This document shows, one piece after another, positions 1 through 7,639 of a DNA stretch of 22,485 nt. Below the pieces are notes generated by a model. That model did not search any database. It worked only from the letters and a program-made list of their open reading frames with translations, and was not told the origin of the DNA. How positions within the stretch are numbered: position 1 is the first letter of the stretch; every line of letters begins with the position of its first letter. The DNA is from an uncultured Clostridia bacterium (GTDB lineage: Bacteria > Bacillota_A > Clostridia > Christensenellales > Aristaeellaceae): the NCBI GenBank assembly GCA_947166205.1, contig CAMVDI010000007.1, forward strand, positions 1-22,485, read 5' to 3'. The translations under genes were made by a program, and so were the position numbers.

Positions 1-104
1 CGCCGGCAACGCCGGGCCTGAGCACCCTTGCAACCTGCGCAAAGCACTTCTCAAGGCCGGGCCAGAAATAAACGGTCTCAAACGCCGTAGCGAGATCGAA
101 CGCG
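1..104 (-). pseudogene. Fragment of a class I SAM-dependent methyltransferase
   Basis: Read on the minus strand, this edge translates to FDLATAFETVYFW followed by PGLEKCFAQVARVLRPG. This matches the motif IV to post-motif region of class I methyltransferases (an FDLV-AFETVYFWPDLE---EV-RVLKPGG pattern). The frame runs off the left end of the window. Rightwards, similarity to the family stops near base 104, where a canonical protein would continue upstream with the SAM-binding glycine motif. Beyond that point the plus-strand gene takes over. The fragment therefore lacks its N-terminal half and cannot be functional as joined here. Seen: the motif string. Known: its family association. Inferred: a rearrangement or assembly junction near 100-110. 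Confidence 0.5.
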
Positions 105-325
105 GCCGCCGGGAGCCGGAGATCCGGGCGGGGGAGATCCTTTTCGGCGCCCTGTCCCTGGCGCTGCCGGAAGGCATGAGGGCGGAAAAGGAGGAAATCC
201 GGCTGGAGGACGCCCGGATGCTGCGGAACTGGCCGGAGGGAAGGCTCTGGCGGCTGAGGATTGCGGCGGCGCCCGGGACGGAATACCGGGTCTGCTGGGA
301 GTTTGTCAGGAGGGAAAAAGCATGA
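2..325 (+). CDS. 3' end of an unrecognised gene upstream of DUF2264
   Basis: An open frame enters from the left edge and stops with TGA at 323-325, overlapping the ATG of the next gene (ATGA). Only the part from about base 110 looks like genuine protein: a beta-rich tail with GEILFGALSLALPEG, then WRLRIAAAPGTEYRVCWEF. The first 35 or so residues (basic, Cys/Pro-rich) are out of character, and the same bases encode a methyltransferase piece on the other strand. The true gene is therefore probably cut near 105. The tight overlap with DUF2264 and GH88 places it in the same polysaccharide-degradation operon, perhaps as the C-terminal domain of another hydrolase or lyase. The family is not recognised. 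Confidence 0.5.
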   Translation, partial: AGNAGPEHPCNLRKALLKAGPEINGLKRRSEIERGRREPEIRAGEILFGALSLALPEGMRAEKEEIRLEDARMLRNWPEGRLWRLRIAAAPGTEYRVCWEFVRREKA

Positions 326-2124
326 GCGAGCTGAGAAGCAGGCAGGAGATTGCCGGAGCGGCGGCGGAGATGCTGCGGCCGCTGGTCCGGTGCCTGACGC
401 CGGGAAAGGCCCGGATGATCGTCGGAAACGGTTCCGCCCACTATCCGGAGGATGTGGCGGGGATGGAGGGCTTCTCCCGGGCGCTGTGGGCCATCGTGCC
501 CATGCTGATGGGCGGATTTCCGGAGGCGGAGCCCTTCTGGCAGCTGTGGAAGGAGGGCATCATCCACGGGACGGATCCCGATCATCCGGAATACTGGGGC
601 GATATCCACGGCTCCGACCAGCGGATGGTGGAGATGGCCGTGATCGGCATGGGTCTCAGCTATGTGCCGGAGCGCTTCTGGGAAGAGCTGACCCCGGCGC
701 AGCGGGACAACCTCTACGCCTGGCTGAACCAGATCAACCTGCATGACATGCCGAAGAACAACTGGCGGTATTTCCGGATCCTGGTGAACACAGGCTTCCG
801 CAAGGTGGGCCGTCCCGTGGACGAAGCCCGGATGAAGGAAGACCTGGACATGATGGAGAGCCATTACGTCGGGGACGGATGGTATTTCGATTATGAAACC
901 AAGCGGGATTACTATACCATCTGGGGATTCCATTACTACGACCTGATCTATGCCGCCGCCATGCGGCAGGAGGACGGGGAGCGGGTCCGGAGGTTTGAGG
1001 AGCGGGCGAAGGAGATCGCGCCCCGGTTCGCGTGCTGGTTTGACCGGGAGGGCCGGGCCCTGCCCTACGGGCGCAGCCTGACCTACCGCTTTGCCCAGGG
1101 AGCCTTCTGGAGCGCTCTGGCCTTCGCGGGGGTGCGGCCGGAGGGAATGACCTGGGGGCAGGTGAAGGGCCTGTGGCTGAAGAACCTGCGGAGCTGGCTG
1201 AAGATGCCGATCCTGGACCGGGATGGGGTGCTGACGGTGGGGTACGGATATCCGAACCTGTGCATGGCGGAGGGATACAACGCGCCGGGCTCCCCCTACT
1301 GGGCGATGAAAACCTTCGCGGCCCTGGCGCTGCCGGAGGACCACCCCTTCTGGCAGGCGGCGGAGGAGGACTGGACGCCCCCCCGCCGCTTCCTGGATGA
1401 GCAGGTGCGCATGCTGCTGACCAGGGACCGGGAGAACCGGCAGGTGATCTCCTATACCGCGGGAAACCACGCCTGGGAGCACATGCACGAGGACGAGAAA
1501 TACGAAAAATTCGCCTATTCCACCCATTTCGCCTTCTCCGTGGCGAAGGAGGCGACCACCCTGGAGAAGGGGGGCTACGACTCCATGCTGGCGGTGAAGC
1601 GGCAGGGGAAGGACCTGTGGCACGGCCGCAGCGGATGCGAAAGCTTCTCCCTGACGGAGGACCGGGTCCGGTTCACCTGGTCGCCGATGACGGGGGTGGA
1701 GATTGAAACCGTGATCCTGCCCGTGGAGACGGAGCAGGGGCTCTGGCACCTGCGGAAGCACGTGATCCGTACGGAGATTCCGCTGGACACGGCGGAGGGC
1801 GCCTTCGCGGTCCGGCGGGACTGGGCGGGCGCCAGACCCTGCGACCGGATCAGCTCCCGGAGAGCGGAGGCGGCGGGCCGGGCGTCGGTTTCCGGCGGCT
1901 TCGGAACCAGCGCGGTCTTCGCCCTGGAGGACGGAAGAGAGGGCCGGGTCATCGGCATGGAGCCCAACACGAATCTGATGTATCCGAGAACGGATCTGCC
2001 CATGCTGACCGGCGCGCTGGAGCCGGGAACCCATACGCTCCGCTGCGCCGTATACGCGGACGCCGGGGATTCCTGCCCCGCGAATATCCCGAAGGAGGTA
2101 CTGGATCATGTCGAATCGCTATGA
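322..2124 (+). CDS. DUF2264 domain-containing protein
   Basis: A 600-residue protein matching the DUF2264 family along its length, including the N-terminal GMEGFSRALWAIVP, the central NNWRYFRILVN and the GWYFDYE--RDYYTIWGFHYY segments. Members have an N-terminal alpha/alpha-barrel-like region of the kind used by GH88/GH105 and related carbohydrate-active enzymes, followed by a beta-rich C-terminal part. Their reaction is not firmly assigned, but they occur in polysaccharide-utilisation clusters. No signal peptide is visible, so it is probably cytoplasmic. The ATG at 322 has AGGAGGG about 7 nt upstream and overlaps the previous stop by ATGA. The end overlaps the GH88 start by 17 nt, so the two are likely translationally coupled and share a substrate pathway. 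Sampled GC is near 65%, higher than in the genes right of 3390. Confidence 0.85.
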   Translation: MSELRSRQEIAGAAAEMLRPLVRCLTPGKARMIVGNGSAHYPEDVAGMEGFSRALWAIVPMLMGGFPEAEPFWQLWKEGIIHGTDPDHPEYWGDIHGSDQRMVEMAVIGMGLSYVPERFWEELTPAQRDNLYAWLNQINLHDMPKNNWRYFRILVNTGFRKVGRPVDEARMKEDLDMMESHYVGDGWYFDYETKRDYYTIWGFHYYDLIYAAAMRQEDGERVRRFEERAKEIAPRFACWFDREGRALPYGRSLTYRFAQGAFWSALAFAGVRPEGMTWGQVKGLWLKNLRSWLKMPILDRDGVLTVGYGYPNLCMAEGYNAPGSPYWAMKTFAALALPEDHPFWQAAEEDWTPPRRFLDEQVRMLLTRDRENRQVISYTAGNHAWEHMHEDEKYEKFAYSTHFAFSVAKEATTLEKGGYDSMLAVKRQGKDLWHGRSGCESFSLTEDRVRFTWSPMTGVEIETVILPVETEQGLWHLRKHVIRTEIPLDTAEGAFAVRRDWAGARPCDRISSRRAEAAGRASVSGGFGTSAVFALEDGREGRVIGMEPNTNLMYPRTDLPMLTGALEPGTHTLRCAVYADAGDSCPANIPKEVLDHVESL

Positions 2125-3220
2125 GGAAGCCCGGGCCCGGATGACGGACAAATTCCGGAAAAACCTGATTCCCGCGGCGGAGGCGGGCATCATCCCCTAC
2201 AAGAGCGAGCCGGGGAGCGGATGGATCGCCTCCCCCCACGCGGGCAACGGATGGTGGACCGGCGGATTCTGGCCGGGGCTCATGTGGCAGCTGTATACCT
2301 GGACGGGGGAGGAATGCTTCCGGACGGAGGCCCGGCGGGTGCAGGAGCTGCTGGCGGAGCAGTTCCGGGTCTTTGACGAGCTGAACCACGACGTGGGCTT
2401 CATGTACCTGCTCGGCGCCGGGGCCGACGCGAAGCTGACGGGGGACGCCCAGGCGAAGCGGGATACCCTGCACGCGGCCAGCCTGATGATGGGCCGGTTC
2501 AATCCGAAGGGCTTCTTCCGGGCGTGGAACGGCCCGGAGCAGAAGGGATACGCGATCATCGACTGCATGATGAACCTGAGCCTGCTGTTCCGGGCCAGCC
2601 GGGAAACCGGGGATCCCCGGTTCGCCCACGCGGCCCGGATCCACGCGGACACGACGCTGCGGGAATTTCTGCGGCCGGACGGATCCGTCAGCCATATCAT
2701 CGAGTTTGACCCGGAGACGGGAAAGCGGGTCCGGGAGCTGCCCGGACAGGGATGGGCCCTGGGCAGCCAGTGGAGCCGGGGCCAGGCCTGGGGGCTGTAC
2801 GGATTCACGCTGGCCGCGAAGAACACGGGGGAGGAGCGGTATCTGGCGGCGGCGGAGAAGATCGCCGGGAATTTCATCGCCCATATCCGGCCGGACGGGC
2901 TGACGGACTCCGACTTCTGCCAGCCGCCGGAGGAGGAGCGGATCGACAACATGGCCGGAGGCATCGCCGCCTGCGGGCTGTGGGAACTGGGGGAGACCAC
3001 CGGAAACGGCGGGTACCGGGAGGCGGCCATCCGGCTGGCCGACGGGCTGCTGGATCACTGCTGCGACTGGACGGAAAGCCGGATGGGGGTCCTGACCCGC
3101 TGCACCGCCAGCTATCATGACGACGGGGCGGGAAGACACACGAACATTACCTACGGGGACTACTTCCTGGCGGAGATTCTGGCGAAGATCTGCGGAAAGG
3201 ACCCGATGCTCTGGATCTGA
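2108..3220 (+). CDS. GH88 family unsaturated glucuronyl hydrolase
   Basis: A 370-residue protein of the usual length for GH88. These enzymes remove the 4,5-unsaturated uronic acid left at the non-reducing end of oligosaccharides by polysaccharide lyases, acting in the cytoplasm by hydrating the double bond. Visible landmarks are WWTGGFWPGLMW at 49-60, NHDVGFMY with Asp95, and IIDCMMNLSLLF with Asp152. These two Asp residues align with the catalytic Asp88 and Asp149 of the Bacillus sp. GL1 enzyme. SQWSRGQAWGLYGF and the terminal YGDYFLAEIL are further family blocks. The ATG at 2108 lies inside the end of the DUF2264 gene with AAGGAGG upstream, indicating one operon. The substrate (glycosaminoglycan, xanthan-like or other uronate-containing polymer) cannot be told from sequence alone. 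Confidence 0.9.
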   Translation: MSNRYEEARARMTDKFRKNLIPAAEAGIIPYKSEPGSGWIASPHAGNGWWTGGFWPGLMWQLYTWTGEECFRTEARRVQELLAEQFRVFDELNHDVGFMYLLGAGADAKLTGDAQAKRDTLHAASLMMGRFNPKGFFRAWNGPEQKGYAIIDCMMNLSLLFRASRETGDPRFAHAARIHADTTLREFLRPDGSVSHIIEFDPETGKRVRELPGQGWALGSQWSRGQAWGLYGFTLAAKNTGEERYLAAAEKIAGNFIAHIRPDGLTDSDFCQPPEEERIDNMAGGIAACGLWELGETTGNGGYREAAIRLADGLLDHCCDWTESRMGVLTRCTASYHDDGAGRHTNITYGDYFLAEILAKICGKDPMLWI

Positions 3221-3235
3221 ACGCGCCCCGGGAAG

Positions 3236-3290
3236 CCGCCGGCAGGACTCCGGGAAACCGGCCTGAAGGAACCCGGGAAGCTGCCGGCGG
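3236..3290 (+). other. Stem-loop downstream of the GH88 gene
   Basis: A perfect 10-bp inverted repeat, CCGCCGGCAG (3236-3245) and CTGCCGGCGG (3281-3290), lies 15 nt after the GH88 stop. A second 5-bp stem sits inside it (CCGGG 3250-3254 with CCCGG 3272-3276). No U-run follows on the plus strand, so it is not a classical intrinsic terminator, but it could end or stabilise the operon transcript. Confidence 0.5.
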
Positions 3291-3333
3291 TATCCGAAAA
3301 AACGTCCTGCGGTTCCACGAGAAAACGCCGGAG

Positions 3334-3393
3334 GGCCTCCGGCAGAGCTGCCCAAAAGAATTCATGACAAAACCTGAAAGCTGTGATATACCC
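3334..3393. repeat. Interspersed repeat, left copy
   Basis: The 55 bases 3334-3388 are identical to 22431-22485, the last bases of the window, so the match may continue beyond the edge. The next five bases (TACCC, to 3393) agree with the third, degenerate copy at 22382-22411. Just left of the repeat, 3327-3343 is a 17-nt palindrome (GCCGGAGG, G, CCTCCGGC) of which only the right arm belongs to the repeat. The other copy is preceded by unrelated sequence, so the left arm is not part of the unit. Read on the minus strand the unit could encode MNSFGQLCRRP, but no gene is convincing there. GC drops sharply immediately to its right. Confidence 0.85.
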
Positions 3394-3919
3394 GGATTTT
3401 GATGCTTATGTGAGGGAAAACTATACACATCTGCCAACCGGGGAAGATCTTTGGGTCGCAAATGGTTTCCTCCCGGAAACGGAACGACGATTAAGAGATG
3501 CAGGCTATGGTACATTTACGGTTTACACTCACCGGGGTGAAGATTTCCGGGAAGTTCGGGAAGTTTTGCCCGGAGAAACAGCAGTGCAGCGCTTTACTGC
3601 TGAAGGGACTGAGATGAGCGCTCTGTATTTCCAAGCCGCCTGCTTCTATGGGCGGAAACGACCCGTGCTGAGGGTTCAGGCAGTGGAGCCTGAAACGGAA
3701 CGGGTGCTTGGAGAGAATGTGCTCGGACCGGAGGATATCGCTGACAGCTTCTATTCCAGATGCCCGTTGAGCCTGAAGCTGGTTCCCGGAAGGGAATATG
3801 AGATCCGGCTGACGGTGGAGCGGATGGATGGCAGGGGAGGTCTGGGCATCTTCCGGGCAGCGGATGGCAGAATTCCCCTGGGGCTGGAATATATGGATGA
3901 AATCGGGAGCAGACGATGA
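3383..3919 (+). CDS. Probable 5'-truncated tail of a GT-C type membrane protein
   Basis: A 178-codon frame that begins inside the repeat (GTG at 3383) with no convincing ribosome binding site. The first residues, YPDFDAYVRENYTHL then GEDLWVANGF, resemble the soluble C-terminal end of many multi-pass GT-C/GT39-like glycosyltransferases, which typically finish with a YPEF--YV-ENY----LWV pattern. The second half (about residues 65-165; KRPVLRVQAVEPETERVLG, then a hydrophobic and Gly-rich tail) looks like a small beta-sandwich. No membrane segment remains. The reading frame itself runs into the repeat and stops at TGA 3365, so the likely history is loss of the membrane part at the repeat. It overlaps the DUF2142 gene by ATGA, so the stretch was and may still be co-translated. 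Exact family not recognised. Confidence 0.6.
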   Translation: MIYPDFDAYVRENYTHLPTGEDLWVANGFLPETERRLRDAGYGTFTVYTHRGEDFREVREVLPGETAVQRFTAEGTEMSALYFQAACFYGRKRPVLRVQAVEPETERVLGENVLGPEDIADSFYSRCPLSLKLVPGREYEIRLTVERMDGRGGLGIFRAADGRIPLGLEYMDEIGSRR

Positions 3920-5769
3920 AAATCAAGACAAACAGAAAATTCTGGATTCAAGCGGCAGCGCTGATTTTGGCAGCGCTGGCCATGGCAGTTGCGCTGGAAT
4001 GGGTAATGCAGCAAACGCTGCCGCCCATCTTTGAGGATATGGAAGTGGATATATCCTCGGATCCGACCCTGATTGAGCGCGGTACCTGGTATACACATCC
4101 TTCCGGACGAAGGGCACTGGTGGAGGAATGGCATCCTTTGCGGCTGGCGGCAACCTTTATGATTCAGTTGGGGATTCTGCTTCTGATCTTTCCTGCCGGG
4201 CTGGGGAGAAAGCTGATCGCGTGGATCAAAAAAACTGCTGTGGGCTTGAAAAACCTCTGGAAGACGGAAAAAACCAGAATTCTGGGATCGGTATTGTGCT
4301 TCGCAGCAGCGTTTCTGGTCGTGTTTTTTGGCGGGCGTGCCTGGATTCAGGATGCCTTTAACCGGGACAACTGGATGACGGCAGCGGTCTGCTTCTGGGC
4401 AGGGATCGGCGCGGGGAGTCTTGCGGCATTCCGGAGGACGCTGGCGAAAAAGCCGGAGGTGTTATTCCTGGTGATCATCCTGATTGTCGGCGGACTCCTG
4501 TCCTATTTCCTGCCGGACTCTACAGGCGTGAGTCTGGACGACGGATATCACTTTCAGCACGCGCTGAATTATTCCACCCTGGGCCGGGTCCGCTTTACAG
4601 GGACGGACTGGGATGTGATGCAGGATGACAACGAGAAGAATTATGAGCTGAACAGATGGGATGAGTTCCTGCAGGCCCAGGACGAGAAATACGCGAGAGG
4701 CGCGATCTTTGTGACAGCTCCGTTTCATCTTGATATTAAGGAATACTGGATGAGTACCTACGGGGTGGGCCTGTTCCTGGGACGCGTGCTTCATCTTCGG
4801 TACTGGGACATGTGGAGCCTGGGACGCTTTACGGGGCTGCTGGCATATGCCCTGATCGGCTTTTTCGCGATCCGGAGGCTGAAGAGCGGGCGAATGGTTC
4901 TGGCGCTGATTCTGCTGATGCCGAGCAACGTCTTTCTGGCTGCCAACTACAGCTATGATCCCGGTGTGACGGCGGGGATTGCCCTGGCCTGCGCCTACTG
5001 GATCGCTCAGTGGCAGGAGCGGGATCAGAAGCTGAAAAACAGAGACGCGGCGGTCATGATCATCGGCATGCTGACGGCCTGCTACGCAAAAGCCATTTAT
5101 TTTCCGCTCTTTCTTCTTTTCCTTTTTCTGCCCGGGAGCAAGTTCCGCAATGAAAAACACCGCCGGGCCTATACGGCGGTCATGCTGCTGGCCATGGCGG
5201 CGGTGATGCTGTATATTCTGCTGCCGCTGGGGAAAAGCGGCGGGCAGGGAGACGAACGGGCGGAAGGAGACGTGGATACCTTCCGGCAGATTCAGTTCAT
5301 TCTGCAGAATCCGCTGGTTTATGCGGATTATCTGTGGCATTTCTTCCTGGTCTATCTTAACCCGAACGAGATGGATTTCCTGACGAATTCCTTTGGATAT
5401 CAGGGCTGCGGCAGGTGCATGATCACGATTCTGATGCTGCTGGCTGTGACGACCTTCACCGACGCCGGCGAGGAGAACCTGCTGCCGCCCGCCGGGGTTC
5501 GGGTGTTCGGAGAGGTGCTTCTCTTCGGCACGCTGGCGCTGACGGCGACCTCCATGTATGTCTGGTTTTCCGCGGTGGGGGCGCCGACCTTTGACGGCAT
5601 GCAGCCCAGGTACATGATTCCCTTTATGTATCCCGCCATGGCCCTGATGAATTCCAACAGGATCCGGAACCGGATGAATCCTGCGCTGTATCACGGAATT
5701 CTGCTGGCGGGGATGGCCTTTACAGTGATCTCCGGAACGCTTGTCACCTGTGTGGAATACTATCACTGA
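3916..5769 (+). CDS. DUF2142 family polytopic membrane protein
   Basis: A 617-residue protein with about a dozen hydrophobic segments. It has the DUF2142 layout: an early external loop with acidic residues (SLDDGYHFQHALNYSTLG, around 206-223), a later helix after ANYSYDPGVTAGIALA, a Lys-containing membrane segment (CYAKAIYFPLFLL) and a late QPRYMIPFMYPAM. DUF2142 proteins are regarded as GT-C-like and sit in capsule, O-antigen and teichoic-acid loci. The acidic loop is the expected place for the catalytic base, but activity and sugar are unproven. The N-terminal extension (first 200 residues, with a 50-residue external loop after TM1) is longer than in minimal members. ATG at 3916 overlaps the preceding TGA, with GGGAG 6 nt upstream. 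A convergent terminator hairpin follows. Confidence 0.75.
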   Translation: MKIKTNRKFWIQAAALILAALAMAVALEWVMQQTLPPIFEDMEVDISSDPTLIERGTWYTHPSGRRALVEEWHPLRLAATFMIQLGILLLIFPAGLGRKLIAWIKKTAVGLKNLWKTEKTRILGSVLCFAAAFLVVFFGGRAWIQDAFNRDNWMTAAVCFWAGIGAGSLAAFRRTLAKKPEVLFLVIILIVGGLLSYFLPDSTGVSLDDGYHFQHALNYSTLGRVRFTGTDWDVMQDDNEKNYELNRWDEFLQAQDEKYARGAIFVTAPFHLDIKEYWMSTYGVGLFLGRVLHLRYWDMWSLGRFTGLLAYALIGFFAIRRLKSGRMVLALILLMPSNVFLAANYSYDPGVTAGIALACAYWIAQWQERDQKLKNRDAAVMIIGMLTACYAKAIYFPLFLLFLFLPGSKFRNEKHRRAYTAVMLLAMAAVMLYILLPLGKSGGQGDERAEGDVDTFRQIQFILQNPLVYADYLWHFFLVYLNPNEMDFLTNSFGYQGCGRCMITILMLLAVTTFTDAGEENLLPPAGVRVFGEVLLFGTLALTATSMYVWFSAVGAPTFDGMQPRYMIPFMYPAMALMNSNRIRNRMNPALYHGILLAGMAFTVISGTLVTCVEYYH

Positions 5770-5870
5770 CAACCGTTCAGACCGGCGCAGACAGTTCTTT
5801 ACCGGGCAGGGCATGATGGGCCTTCGTCCGGGCGGTCCCCAGCCTGAGCACGGAGCCTCAGTATAAACAG

Positions 5871-5904
5871 GAAACGGCGCGGATCTGCGGGTCCGCGCCG
5901 TTTC
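5871..5904. terminator. Shared hairpin between convergent genes
   Basis: A perfect 13-bp stem, GAAACGGCGCGGA (5871-5883) with TCCGCGCCGTTTC (5892-5904) and an 8-nt loop, abuts the stop codon of the minus-strand GtrII gene and lies about 100 bp after the DUF2142 stop. U-runs are short on both sides (TTTCTC on plus), but the position between converging genes fits a bidirectional terminator. Confidence 0.75.
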
Positions 5905-7479
5905 TCAGAAATTCACAAGAATATAGTTTTCCATGACCCGGACAGAACCGTCGTCCGGATAATGCGGCATGTCCTCCGTGGACGGCAGGGAACCGAGAAT
6001 TTCCTCATCGGGTTCGGGAGGACTGAATCCGCACCATCGCTCCATGAACGGGCGCCAGGCATAGGAATTGATGTAGGTCTGAATGGTGTCATTATAGCCG
6101 TCGAGGCGAATGAAATCCAGTTCATCGATGTTGTAAAGCGTCCGGTCGGCAATCTTTCCCTCATTCAGAAAAACAACGGGCAGTTCATCCCTGTATCCAT
6201 CCGAGGATTTGATCTGGGCTTCCAGGGCTGTGAAGAAGGAGACAGCCTCCTGCTGCTGGAAATTGGCCTTCAGGTAGCATTGATTATCGAATCGGGCATA
6301 CATCCAGCACGAGAGTCCCAGCACCAGGGCGGCGCCGCAGGATACGATCCGCCGCAGCGGAAGCGGGCGGGGCTCCCAGCGGTCCGCCAGCCAGACGAAG
6401 AGAGCGGTCTGCATGATCAGCCCGTAGGTCATGAGCCCATGGACCTTTTCGGACATGACATAGATAAAATGACAGCCCAGAGGAAAAAGCAGGAACAGAA
6501 GAATCAGAAGCCCGGCAGAGACCCTGTTCTGCCTTCCGGTTTGAAGGATCAGCCGAAGAGCCAGACCAAGATCCACGATCAGCATGAGGCGGGACAGATA
6601 ATAGAGATGCATGGGATACATATCCGCGGGGACATTTCGGGCTGGCAGAAAGAATTCCCCGTAGGCGGTGCCGATCCGGCCTAGATACAGCTCCGGGGAG
6701 AAGGATTCCATCTGATTCAGCCCCATATAGGCATTGAGTTCCACCTGAAATTTGTTCAGGAAGAAACGGTTGGCGGCCAGATAGAAAACCAGGGCCCCGA
6801 CTATACAGAGAACCTGGATGGCAGCCCGCTTCCAGAAATCCGCAGGATTCTGTTCTTCCTCTGAAAGAAGCTGGATGTCATAAAGCAGGGGGATGCTCAG
6901 AAGAAGCGGCAGAAAGGCCTGATAGGTGCCGATCGAGCAGCCGGCCAGCAGAACAGCGGCCAGTTTGGCCCACCAGGGTCTGGCCCGGCAGATCAGAAAG
7001 GCGCTGAAGGTCATCATGGCCATGGCCAGCATATAGTAGGGCATGGTAAAGAGATAGCCGAAAAGCCCGGTCATGACGGGAAAGGCAACCATGATGCATC
7101 CAAGGGCGAGGCTGTACAGCGGTTTTCGGATTTTCAGAAGATCCGTCAGCAGACAGGCGGAGAATGCTACACAGACGATGGAAAAAAGCCCGCTCATCAG
7201 GGGAAGACTGAAATTGCCGTCGCCGAACAGCATGGTTTCCAGCCATCCAAGCACGTGAAGCATCCAGCGCCCGGAGGCGATGGTGGTTCCTGTCCAGAAG
7301 AGAGCGAAGATATCGTCGTGATAGGAATATTTGTTTAAAAGACCCATTCCGTGAGCCACCAGGCCGAAAAGAATGGTTCCCCAAAAGGTCAGAAGAATCT
7401 GACGATCCCGAAGATGAAAATGAAACATACGTCCGGGCCGGATGCGGCTGGCCGCGGAGCCCGGGGCTGAGGAACTCAT
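5905..7479 (-). CDS. GtrII-family glucosyltransferase (Glucos_trans_II), paralogue 1
   Basis: A 524-residue multi-pass protein of the GtrII/Glucos_trans_II family. These GT-C enzymes take a sugar from undecaprenyl phosphate on the outer face of the membrane and add it to a surface polymer. Family marks are HGMGLLNKYSYHDDIF near residues 43-58 (the HDD in the first external loop is the likely catalytic and metal-linked site), GRWMLHVLGWLE, FSLPLMSGL and GCSIGTYQAFLPLLLS. The last 100 residues form a soluble domain with WCGF, EDMPHYP and SVRVMENYILVNF, shared with the paralogues at 10867 and 16624. ATG at 7479 has AAGGAGG about 10 nt upstream. It lies 160 bp downstream of the UbiA gene on the same strand and may share its transcript; that gap holds a 9-bp inverted repeat (7519-7527/7566-7574) but no clear promoter or terminator. 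Confidence 0.88.
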   Translation of the reverse strand: MSSSAPGSAASRIRPGRMFHFHLRDRQILLTFWGTILFGLVAHGMGLLNKYSYHDDIFALFWTGTTIASGRWMLHVLGWLETMLFGDGNFSLPLMSGLFSIVCVAFSACLLTDLLKIRKPLYSLALGCIMVAFPVMTGLFGYLFTMPYYMLAMAMMTFSAFLICRARPWWAKLAAVLLAGCSIGTYQAFLPLLLSIPLLYDIQLLSEEEQNPADFWKRAAIQVLCIVGALVFYLAANRFFLNKFQVELNAYMGLNQMESFSPELYLGRIGTAYGEFFLPARNVPADMYPMHLYYLSRLMLIVDLGLALRLILQTGRQNRVSAGLLILLFLLFPLGCHFIYVMSEKVHGLMTYGLIMQTALFVWLADRWEPRPLPLRRIVSCGAALVLGLSCWMYARFDNQCYLKANFQQQEAVSFFTALEAQIKSSDGYRDELPVVFLNEGKIADRTLYNIDELDFIRLDGYNDTIQTYINSYAWRPFMERWCGFSPPEPDEEILGSLPSTEDMPHYPDDGSVRVMENYILVNF

Positions 7480-7639
7480 AGAACCATTTCCTCCTTATGG
7501 GTAATGAAACAAATCAGAGGATGAGCCGGATCGCTGTGCGGAGGCAGGGAAGCGACAGAAAGAAAGGCTCATCCGTTCAAGCCGGAAGCTGCCGCCCGGA
7601 TCTGATCCGTGCTCTTCATGAAACTGCGCATCAACGGGG

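Noticed and set aside
102..109. NotI site GCGGCCGC as evidence of cloning vector
   Set aside because: A single octamer in 65%-GC DNA is weak evidence, and no vector sequence flanks it; kept only as a note on the junction.
1949..3355. 468-codon open frame on the minus strand across the GH88 gene
   Set aside because: Antisense shadow of a GC-rich gene: Pro/Arg/Gly-rich, no domain pattern, while the plus strand carries clear GH88 motifs.
4462..5814. 450-codon minus-strand frame opposite DUF2142
   Set aside because: His/Gln/Arg-rich composition typical of the complement of a membrane-protein gene; no start signal or family pattern.
7519..7574. GGATGAGCC / GGCTCATCC inverted repeat between UbiA and GtrII paralogue 1 as a terminator
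   Set aside because: The loop is 38 nt long with no U-run after the second arm; not convincing as a terminator or riboswitch.
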